Shown here: positions 1 to 7,000 of the stretch, in pieces
Position numbering within the stretch: position 1 is the first letter of the stretch
How the letters are laid out: each line of letters opens with the position of its first letter
DNA from: Patulibacter sp041648495
Lineage (GTDB): Bacteria > Actinomycetota > Thermoleophilia > Solirubrobacterales > Solirubrobacteraceae
Assembly (NCBI GenBank): GCA_041648495.1
Contig: JBAZOW010000131.1
Span: forward strand, 1-9,916
Length of the DNA stretch: 9,916 nt
Reading direction: 5' to 3'
Notes under the pieces: model-generated
What the model was told of the DNA's origin: nothing
Database searches by the model: none
The model's input: the letters and a program-made list of their open reading frames with translations, nothing else
Program-made: the position numbers and the translations under genes

Positions 1-711
1 GTCGTAGTCGCGGGCCTCGAGCACCAGACGGACCTCGCTCTCGACCGGCTCGCCGTCGTCGCCGGGCAGCGACACGATGACCCGCTCGTCGCCCTCGGGA
101 TCGACGCCGCTCCAGACCCGCACGAACGGGTTGCTCTCGCGCTCGTGGCCGATCGTCGACGGCTCGGCGTGGCCGGAGACGACGACCGTCTCGTCGGGCA
201 GCGCGAGCAGCGTGTCCATGATCGACGCGCGCAGGTCCTCGAAGGTCGTGTGCCCCGGCGCGCGGACGCCGGCGACGGACTCGCGGAACAGGGTGTCGCC
301 GGTGAAGACGTGGCCGTGGCCGACGAAGCTGAGCATCCCCTGCGTGTGGCCCGGCGTGGCGACCGCCTTGAATTCCAGGTCGTCGCCGATCCGGATCGTC
401 TCGCCGTCCTCGATGTTCTTGGTGTAGCCGGTCGCGAACTCCTCGGCGAGCGGCTGCTCGAAGGCGTGGATCATCACGTCGACCTTGCCGACCCGGTCGA
501 GGATCTCCTCCAGCTCCGACACGTGGTCGTAGTGGTGGTGCGTCAGCAGCACGGCGGCGGGGGTCATCCCGTGGCGCGCGGCCGCCTCGGTCATCTTCGC
601 CGCGTCCGCGCCGGCGTCGATCAACGCGCACGGACCGCCGGGGAACCCGACGACGTACGAGTTGCCCACGAAGCTCGGGATCTCGATCCGTTCCACGACA
701 AGCTCGGCCAT
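1..711 (-). CDS. MBL-fold metallohydrolase, glyoxalase II-like (3' end missing)
   Basis: The first 237 codons are present; the frame is still open at the window edge, so the C-terminus is missing. The metallo-beta-lactamase zinc signature is complete: THHHYDH at residues 57-63 (HxHxDH as H58, H60, D62, H63), TPGHT with H122, GDTLF with D139, and SGH with H180. The segment TIGHERESNPF (185-195) is the usual end of small GloB-like hydrolases. The protein continues at least 40 acidic residues past it, which is longer than the classic family. Members hydrolyse thioesters such as S-lactoyl-thiols, or other small esters, in the cytoplasm; the substrate here is not determined. The ATG at 709-711 is chosen because MAELVVERIEIPS opens the first beta strand of the fold; no Shine-Dalgarno or clear TAnnnT element precedes it. 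It is divergent from a glyoxalase I-like gene, which suggests a role in 2-oxoaldehyde detoxification (inference). Confidence 0.85.
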   Translation of the reverse strand, partial: MAELVVERIEIPSFVGNSYVVGFPGGPCALIDAGADAAKMTEAAARHGMTPAAVLLTHHHYDHVSELEEILDRVGKVDVMIHAFEQPLAEEFATGYTKNIEDGETIRIGDDLEFKAVATPGHTQGMLSFVGHGHVFTGDTLFRESVAGVRAPGHTTFEDLRASIMDTLLALPDETVVVSGHAEPSTIGHERESNPFVRVWSGVDPEGDERVIVSLPGDDGEPVESEVRLVLEARDYD

Positions 712-820
712 CGTCCGATCGTCGCAGATCGCCGCGCGGCGCTCGTGACCAGCGGATGACCAGCCGACCGCTGCCGCCCGCCCCCGCCAGACCGTCGTCG
801 GGCCCGGCCGACCCGATCGA

Positions 821-833
821 TACCGTGCCACCC
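821..833 (+). promoter_or_regulatory. Predicted leaderless promoter -10 of the VOC gene
   Basis: TACCGT (821-826) matches the actinobacterial -10 consensus TAnnnT and lies exactly 7 bases before the ATG at 834. This spacing would put the transcription start on or next to the A of the start codon. No Shine-Dalgarno sequence lies upstream and no convincing -35 was seen. The same arrangement recurs at 2838, which raises confidence. Transcription from this site is inferred. Confidence 0.5.
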
Positions 834-1217
834 ATGGCGGCTCTGCTCCACACCTGTTACCGGATCGGCGACATCGACCGGTCGATCGCCTTCTACTCGG
901 CCCTCGGCTTCGAGGAGATGCGGCGGATGCCGATCGGCGACTCCGCGACCAACGTCTTCATGGGGATCCCGGGCGACGGACCGCGGCTGGAGCTGACCTA
1001 CAACCACGGCGTCAGCGAGTACGAGATCGGCAGTGGCTACGGGCACATCGCGATCTCGTCGCCGGACCTGGAGGCGACCCTCGCGGCCTTGGCCGCGCAG
1101 GGGATCGAGCCGGAGAAGCCCCCGTACCGCGTCCGCGAGGGCGGCTCGCTGCTCTGCTTCGTCCGCGACCCGGACGGCTACCGGATCGAACTGATCGAGC
1201 GCGCCGAGAGCGACTGA
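834..1217 (+). CDS. gloA: VOC-family lactoylglutathione lyase-like enzyme (glyoxalase I)
   Basis: This 127-residue protein aligns along its full length with the short bacterial glyoxalase I. It opens with LLHTCYRIGDIDRSIAFY, continues with LELTYNHGVSEYEIGSGYGH, and ends with FVRDPDGYRIELIE. The four expected metal ligands are present: H6, E53, H71 and E119. The short form without the insertions of the zinc-type eukaryotic enzyme suggests the Ni/Co-dependent class. The family isomerises the hemithioacetal of methylglyoxal and a low-molecular-weight thiol. In an actinobacterium that thiol may be mycothiol rather than glutathione (inference). The ATG at 834 is chosen because H6 then sits as in E. 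coli GloA and a leaderless -10 lies 7 bases upstream. An upstream ATG at 756 would add a Pro/Ser-rich extension without homology. The stop codon shares one base with the start of ppx (TGATG), so the two are probably translationally coupled. A GloB-like hydrolase is divergent on the other side. Confidence 0.9.
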   Translation: MAALLHTCYRIGDIDRSIAFYSALGFEEMRRMPIGDSATNVFMGIPGDGPRLELTYNHGVSEYEIGSGYGHIAISSPDLEATLAALAAQGIEPEKPPYRVREGGSLLCFVRDPDGYRIELIERAESD

Positions 1218-2800
1218 TGGCCCCGCTGGTCGGGGCCGCGGCCGCGCGCTGCGCGGTCGTCGACCTGGGATCCAACAGCTTCCGGCTGGTCGTCTACGCG
1301 TCGGACCTCTCGGCGACCGACCTCCCCGGCGGCGCCTGGTGGCGCGCCGGCGAGATCTACGAGCCCGCCCGGATCGGCGCCGATCTGGGGGCCGACGGCA
1401 CGCTCCAACCAGCCTCGATCGAGCGAGCGCTGATCGCCACCGAGCTGTTCGACCACTACTGCCGCTCGCACGGGCTGACCGGCGATCTGGTCTCGGCGGT
1501 CGCCACCAGCGCGATCCGCGAGGCGCCGAACCGCGCGACGTTCCTCGACCGGGTCCGGGCCACCACCGGCCTGGAGCCGCAGGTGCTCAGCCAGGCGGCG
1601 GAGGCCCACTACGGGCATCTCGCCGCGATCAACTCGACGACCCTGCGCGACGGCGGCGTGCTCGACATCGGCGGCGGATCGCTGCAGCTCGTCCGCACCG
1701 CCGACCGGCGCGCGACCGACGTCGGGTCGTGGCGGCTGGGCGCGGTCCGGATGACCGAGCGGTTCCTCTCGGGGTCCGGTCCGACGCCGGAGGACCAGCA
1801 GAAGGCCCTGCGCAAGCACGTCCGCAAGGTGCTCGGCGAGAGCGACTGGACCAGCGGGCTCGGCGAGCGGCTGGTCGGCGTCGGCGGGGCGGTGCGCAAC
1901 CTCGCCGCCGCCGCGCAGCACCGTCACGGGTCGACCGACCTCGGCGTCCAGGCGGTCCAGGTCCGCCGCTCCACGCTCGGCTCGTTGATCGAGGAGCTGG
2001 CCGCGCTGCCGGTCGCCGAGCGACGCACCGTCGACGGGGTCAAGCCGTCGCGCGGCGACGTGATCCTGGCGGCGGCGATCACGATCGACACGGTGCTCGA
2101 GCACACCGGCATCGACGCGATCGAGGCCACCGAGTTCGGTCTGCGCGACGGGATCTTCCTCGAGCGTCAGCTGACCGATCTGGACGGCCTGGACGGGCTG
2201 CCCGCGTACCCGGACGTGCGCGGCGCCGCGGTCGAGAACCTGGCCGCGCGCTACGACGACGACCGCCCCCACCGGCGCCACGTCACGCGGATCGCGCTCG
2301 AGCTCTACGACCGGCTCGGCGCCTGCGGCACCCACGCCGACGACCCCGGTGAGCGCTCGTTGCTGGAGGCCGCCGCGACGCTCCACGACATCGGCACCGC
2401 GGTCAACCACGACGACCACCACAAGCACGGCCGCTACCTGGTCGTGACCAACGGCCTGCCGGGGTTCTCGCCGCCCGAGACCGCCCTGATCGGCCAGGCG
2501 ATCCGCTACCACCGCAAGGGCTCGCCGACGATGAAGCCGTTTCGCGCGCTGGCCCGCGAGGGCGACGACGAGCGGCTGCTGCGGCTCGCCGCGGTGCTGC
2601 GGCTCGCCGAGGGTCTGGACCGTGGCCATGACCAGGCGGTGCGCGCGGTCGAGGTCACGCGCAGCGGCGACGACGTCCGGCTGCACCTGGCGACCGGTGC
2701 GACCGGCGATCCGGTCGCACGCTGGGCCGCCCAGGGTCAGGCGGCGCTGGTCGAGCGGGCGTTCGGTGTCCGGCTCACGGTCACCGACGGCACGGTGTAA
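1217..2800 (+). CDS. ppx: Exopolyphosphatase / GppA-type phosphatase with C-terminal HD domain
   Basis: This 527-residue protein has two parts. The N-terminal Ppx/GppA domain (about 10-315) has the actin-like phosphate-binding loop DLGSNSFRL at 16-24, a candidate catalytic Glu at 129 in the AAEAHYG context, a second nucleotide-binding loop DIGGGS at 150-155, and VGVGGAVRN further on. The C-terminal half (about 330-525) is an HD-type domain with H355, the HD pair H390-D391 (LHDIG), a His-rich stretch NHDDHHKHG, and H432 in YHRKGSP. Together this is the long E. coli Ppx-like layout. The family releases orthophosphate from polyphosphate ends, or converts pppGpp to ppGpp; sequence alone does not separate these. 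It starts inside the stop codon of the VOC gene (TGATG), indicating coupling. After its TAA there are only 50 bases before a Nudix gene, which has its own predicted promoter. The HD residues look intact, so the second domain may be active. Confidence 0.92.
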   Translation: MAPLVGAAAARCAVVDLGSNSFRLVVYASDLSATDLPGGAWWRAGEIYEPARIGADLGADGTLQPASIERALIATELFDHYCRSHGLTGDLVSAVATSAIREAPNRATFLDRVRATTGLEPQVLSQAAEAHYGHLAAINSTTLRDGGVLDIGGGSLQLVRTADRRATDVGSWRLGAVRMTERFLSGSGPTPEDQQKALRKHVRKVLGESDWTSGLGERLVGVGGAVRNLAAAAQHRHGSTDLGVQAVQVRRSTLGSLIEELAALPVAERRTVDGVKPSRGDVILAAAITIDTVLEHTGIDAIEATEFGLRDGIFLERQLTDLDGLDGLPAYPDVRGAAVENLAARYDDDRPHRRHVTRIALELYDRLGACGTHADDPGERSLLEAAATLHDIGTAVNHDDHHKHGRYLVVTNGLPGFSPPETALIGQAIRYHRKGSPTMKPFRALAREGDDERLLRLAAVLRLAEGLDRGHDQAVRAVEVTRSGDDVRLHLATGATGDPVARWAAQGQAALVERAFGVRLTVTDGTV

Positions 2801-2837
2801 TCCGCGGCGGGTGGGTGTCCGACGAGGGCCGAGCCAA

Positions 2838-2850
2838 TAACCTGGTGACG
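2838..2850 (+). promoter_or_regulatory. Predicted leaderless promoter -10 of the Nudix gene
   Basis: TAACCT (2838-2843) fits TAnnnT and is followed by exactly 7 bases and then ATG at 2851. No Shine-Dalgarno sequence is present. It sits in the 50-base gap after ppx, so the Nudix and DUF3817-like genes could be transcribed separately from the upstream pair. This element also decides the start codon in favour of 2851 over the in-frame GTG codons at 2815 and 2845. Confidence 0.5.
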
Positions 2851-3513
2851 ATGCGCCCGGCACCGAACCTCCTCGCGCGCGGCCCCTGGGCCCCCGAAGA
2901 CGTCTCGTTCGCCTGGTCCGACGAGCCCTACGTGCCCGCCCCCGAGGCGTCCGCCGACGCCGACCTGGCGATCGCCGCGTTGGCGGCCCGCGACTCCCCG
3001 AGCCACGACGGCTTCTCGGCACGGATGTCGTCCCACCGGGTCGACGCCGACGGCCGGTTGCACCTGGAGCTGCAGCCCGTGCGCTGGGCGCTGCGGCTGC
3101 TGCCCGGTGGCGCCGCCCGCTCGATGACCGGCCAGTGCGTGGTCCGCAGCCACGACGGCCGCTGGCTCGCCGGACGCCGCGCCGACTGGGTCGCGACCTG
3201 GGCCGGCCGCTGGACGCTCGGCGCGGCGGGCGCGGTCGACCCGCGCGAGTCGCCGATGCACACCCTCCGCCGCGAGCTGCAGGAGGAGTGGAGCGTGACC
3301 CCCGAGCGACTGCGGGGCGACGCGCTGATCCTGCTGCCCAACGACATGGTGATGTTCGCCGGCGTCGCCTGGCTGGCCCCGGGCGCCGAGGTCGAGCGGG
3401 ACGCCGAGCACGACGAGCACGAGTGGTGGCCGGCGGACGTCGACGCCTGGCCCGACCACGCCGAGCCGACGCTCCGCGCGCTGGCGCGGCTGGTCGAGAG
3501 CAGCGAGCGTTGA
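2851..3513 (+). CDS. Nudix hydrolase with N-terminal extension
   Basis: This 220-residue protein has an almost perfect Nudix box at residues 127-149. G127 is followed by E133, then R141-E142-L143 and the metal-binding pair E145-E146. The usual Gly near the end of the box is Ser148. Before the box lie beta strands such as MTGQCVVRSHDGRWLAGRR and the segment WTLGAAG, typical of the fold. Roughly the first 85 residues do not match the core fold and are not recognised. Nudix enzymes cleave nucleoside diphosphates linked to another moiety, using Mg2+; the substrate cannot be told from this sequence. The start at 2851 rests on a TAnnnT element 7 bases upstream; GTG 2815 would add 12 residues. The stop codon overlaps the TTG start of the next gene (TTGA), suggesting translational coupling to a membrane protein. 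Proximity to ppx hints at phosphate or nucleotide housekeeping (inference). Confidence 0.85.
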   Translation: MRPAPNLLARGPWAPEDVSFAWSDEPYVPAPEASADADLAIAALAARDSPSHDGFSARMSSHRVDADGRLHLELQPVRWALRLLPGGAARSMTGQCVVRSHDGRWLAGRRADWVATWAGRWTLGAAGAVDPRESPMHTLRRELQEEWSVTPERLRGDALILLPNDMVMFAGVAWLAPGAEVERDAEHDEHEWWPADVDAWPDHAEPTLRALARLVESSER

Positions 3514-3854
3514 GCACCCTGGGTCGCATTCCGACGTCGGTCTCCAGCCGCCGCCGGATCAGCCCGTCGTTCCGCACCCTCAAGTGGCTGTCGTTCGCCC
3601 ACTCCGCGATCTACATCGGCCTGATCACGCTGTGGATCAGCGACACGGCGCCCGGCGTGAAGACCATCCTGGGCTGGGGTCACGGGTGGGGATGGATCCT
3701 GATGTGCGTGTTGTGCGTGCTGGCGCTCCGCGCCCGGGTGATTCCGCTGTGGCTGGCGGTCTGCGTCGCGGTGATCGGCGCGGTCGGACCGTTCGTCGGA
3801 TCGATCGGCTTCCTCGTCGAGGAACGTCGACACCCGGCTCGCCTGTCCCGCTGA
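3510..3854 (+). CDS. Small DUF3817-like integral membrane protein
   Basis: This 114-residue protein has a polar, Arg-rich N-terminus (1-25) and three predicted membrane segments at about 24-43, 54-74 and 78-102. It resembles DUF3817 in the order of features: an N-terminal helix, a Gly-His motif before the second helix (GWGHGWGWI, 55-63), and a final helix with Gly-Pro-Phe followed by a charged ending (GPFVGSIGFLVEERR, 93-107). The family has no established function. The start is TTG at 3510, the only plausible one: it overlaps the Nudix stop as TTGA, and no ATG, GTG or TTG lies nearby in frame before the first helix. The overlap implies co-expression with the Nudix enzyme. It was recognised from pattern memory rather than a search, so the family name is moderately sure; the membrane nature is clear. 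Confidence 0.7.
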   Translation: MSTLGRIPTSVSSRRRISPSFRTLKWLSFAHSAIYIGLITLWISDTAPGVKTILGWGHGWGWILMCVLCVLALRARVIPLWLAVCVAVIGAVGPFVGSIGFLVEERRHPARLSR

Positions 3855-3873
3855 CGGAGCCCGGCGGGTGCGG

Positions 3874-3907
3874 ACGCCGTCGTACCTACCGTCGGTAGCT
3901 GCGGCGT
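3874..3907 (+). promoter_or_regulatory. Two-step hairpin: terminator or operator upstream of the dehydrogenase gene
   Basis: An outer 6-bp stem (ACGCCG at 3874-3879 with CGGCGT at 3902-3907) encloses an inner 5-bp stem (CTACC at 3886-3890 with GGTAG at 3894-3898) and a 3-base loop. It lies 20 bases after the stop of the DUF3817-like gene and about 110 bases before the ATG at 4017. No T-tract follows, as is common for high-GC terminators. The inner dyad CTACCGTCGGTAG also looks like an operator for a TetR-type repressor, so the two readings cannot be separated here. Confidence 0.35.
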
Positions 3908-4001
3908 GCCGTCGGTCACACGTCGCAGTACCCGTAACACCGCACAGAACCGGGCGCTTTTGCTCGATTGTGAGGCGAACTCCCTACGGAATCCCAAGTG
4001 C

Positions 4002-4007
4002 TAGGTT
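4002..4007 (+). promoter_or_regulatory. Predicted -10 of the 2-oxoglutarate dehydrogenase gene
   Basis: TAGGTT (4002-4007) fits TAnnnT and ends 9 bases before the ATG at 4017. The predicted leader is therefore only about 2-3 bases, and no Shine-Dalgarno sequence is present. No good -35 hexamer was found at normal spacing. Confidence 0.4.
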
Positions 4008-4016
4008 CGTTGTCTC

Positions 4017-7000
4017 ATGGCGGCAGGCACAACGGTCCAAGTCACGCTCCCCCAGATGGGCGAGTCCGTCGCGGAAGGCACGGTGCTCGAGTGGCTGAAA
4101 AAGCCCGGAGATCCGGTCACCGAAGGTGAGGACCTCGTCGTGATCTCGACCGACAAGGTCGACGCCGAGATTCCGGCGCCCGCGTCCGGCGTCCTGCTGG
4201 CGTACCTCGCCGAAGAGGGCGAGACCGTCCAGTCCGGCTCCGTCGTCGGCGAGATCGACACCTCGGGCTCCGGGGACGACTCCGGATCGTCGGACTCGAG
4301 CTCCGGCGAGTCCGGCAGCAGCGAGGGCGGCTCGGGCCCGTCGGACACCGAGGTCGCGGGCGCGTCCGACACGTCCGGTGACGCACCGTCGACCGGCGAC
4401 GACGCCCCGAAGTCCGAGGGCGAGCTCGTCGACATCGTCACGCCGTCCGCCGGCGACTCGGTCACCGAGGCCACGCTGCTCGAGTGGCTCGTCGAGGAGG
4501 GCGCGTCCGTCACCGAGGGCGAGGACCTGCTCGTCGTCTCGACCGACAAGGTCGACATGGAGCTGCCCTCACCCGCCACCGGCGTGCTCGAGAAGCGCCT
4601 GTTCGGCGACGGCGACACGATCCACCCGCAGGAAGTGATCGGTCACGTCCGGGCCGGCGCCGGGTCGTCCGCCCCGGCCGCGGCTCCGAGCGAGAAGACC
4701 GACGACGACGCGGCCACCGCCTCGTCGTCCAACGGCAGCGGCACGATTCCCGACGACGCCAAGATCACGCCGGTCGCCGCCCGCGCCGCGTCGGTCGAGG
4801 GCGTCGACGTCGGCAGCGTCCGTGGGACCGGCCCGAACGGCCGGATCACCAAGGACGACGTGCTCAGCGCCCAGAAGAACGGCGGCCGCTCCGCCGCCGA
4901 GGTCACGCGCACGCCGATCCGCGGCGGCGCCGCCGCGCTCGCCCGCGGGATGGAGGAGTCGCTCCAGGTCCCGACCGCCACGTCGTTCCGCACGCTCGCG
5001 ATCACCACCCTCGACGGCCGGCGCAAGCAGCTCAAGGCCGCCGGCAAGAAGGTCTCCTTCACCCACCTGATCGGCTACGCCGTCGCCCGTGCGGCGACCG
5101 AGCAGATGCCGCCGATGGCCTACACCTACGAGCCGGCGGAGGACGGGGACGGCGCGCCGATCCTCGTCGACCACGGCCAGGTCAACCTGGGCATCGCCGT
5201 CGACGTCGAGCGCCGCGGCAAGCGGACGCTGATGGTCCCGGTGATCAAGGACGCCGGTCGCCTCGGCTTCGACGGCTTCCTCGACGCGTTCAACGACCTG
5301 ATCGCCCGCGCCCGCGACAACAAGCTGACCGCGGACGACCTGCAGGGCGCCAACGTCCAGCTGACCAACCCGGGCGGGATCGGCACCGTCGCGTCCGTGC
5401 CGCGGCTGATGAGCGGCAACGGCACGATCGTCGCCACCGGCTCGATCGCCTACCCCGTCGGGCTCGGCGAGATCGGCGAGGCGATCGGCGCCGAGAAGGT
5501 CATGACGATGACCTCGACCTACGACCACCGGATCATCCAGGGCGCGCAGTCCGGACAGTTCCTGAAGACGGTCGAGGAGTACCTGCAGGGCGACCACGAG
5601 TTCTACGAGCAGCTGTTCGCGGACCTCGGCGCCGACCTCGGTCCCGCGATCGAGGCCCCGAAGCCGACGCTGCAGGCCGCGAGCGCCCCCGCCGTCTCCG
5701 GCGAGGCCCCATCGATCGAGCTGCTGCAGGGCGTCCAGGCCGCGACCTCGCTGGTCCGCGCGATCCGCAGCCACGGCCACCTGCTGGCCAAGCTCGATCC
5801 GCTGGAGACCCCGTCGACCGTCTCCCCCGAGGAGATCGCCCGCGAGATCGGCGTCGACCTCGAGAAGCTCGGCCTCAGCCCCGACCTGCTCAAGCAGATC
5901 CCGGCGTCGATCCTGCGCACCTTCGTCGGCGGCGGCAAGACGCTGGCCGACGTGCTGCCGCTGCTCCGTGACACGTACTGCGGAACGACCGCGTACGAGG
6001 TCGAGCACATCTCCGACAACGACCAGCGGATCTGGCTGCGCGAGAAGATCGAGTCCGGCGAGTTCCGCCAGCCGCTCTCCAACGAGAGCAAGAAGAGCCT
6101 GCTCGAGCGGCTGATCCAGGTCGACGCCTTCGAGCGGTTCATGCAGAAGGCCTACCTCGGCCAGAAGCGCTTCTCGATCGAGGGCCTGGACATCACCGTC
6201 CCGGTGATCGACGAGCTGATCCAGCTCGCCGGCGCCCGCGCCGGCGCGCAGGAAGTGATCATCGGCATGGCCCACCGCGGCCGGCTGAACGTGCTCGCCC
6301 ACAACCTCGGGCGGCCGTACGACGCGCTGTTCACCGAGTTCGAGGGCGGGTCCGCGATCGCCGCGGCCAAGACGGTCACGCAGGACCTGCAGGGCGGCAC
6401 CGGCGACGTCAAGTACCACCACGGCGCCACGGGCCGCTACGAGCTGCCCGACGGCAAGTCGATCGGCGTCGTGCTCGAGAGCAACCCGTCGCACCTGGAG
6501 TTCGTCAACCCGGTCGTGCTCGGCGCCGTCCGCGCCGTCCAGACCGACCGCAGCCAGGCCAGTGGCCCCCGCGACGGCGACATCGCGCTGCCGATCGTGA
6601 TCCACGGCGACGCGGCCTTCCCCGGCCAGGGCGTCGTTGCGGAGTCGCTCAACCTGCAGAGCCTCGAGGGCTACAAGGTCGGCGGCGCGGTCCACCTGAT
6701 CTGCAACAACCAGGTCGGCTTCACGACCGATCCCGAGGACAGCCGCTCGACCCGCTGGGCGTCCGACCTGGCCAAGGGCTTCGACCTGCCGATCATCCAC
6801 GTCAACGCCGACGACGTCGAGGCCTGCATCAACGCGGCCCGGCTGGCGTTCGCGTACCGCCAGGAGTTCGGCCAGGACGTGCTGATCGACCTGATCGGCT
6901 ACCGCCGCTACGGGCACAACGAGTCCGACGAGCCGGCCTACACCCAGCCGTTGATGGCCGAGACCATCAAGCAGCACCGGCGGGTCGCCGAGCTCTACGC

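Noticed and set aside
145..759. 204-codon plus-strand frame over the MBL hydrolase gene
   Set aside because: It is antisense to a gene with a complete zinc-binding signature and has no recognisable domain.
756..833. Longer VOC protein starting at ATG 756
   Set aside because: The extra 26 residues are Pro/Ser-rich with no homology, and the -10 at 821-826 lies inside this stretch, so the transcript would begin at 834.
1178..3583. 801-codon open frame on the minus strand across ppx and the Nudix gene
   Set aside because: Low-complexity Arg/Ala/Pro-rich translation, antisense to two genes with clear catalytic motifs; a by-product of high GC.
3969..3985. TGTGA half-site resembling a CRP/GlxR operator upstream of the dehydrogenase gene
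   Set aside because: The matching TCACA half is absent at the right distance, so it is a single half-site that easily arises by chance.
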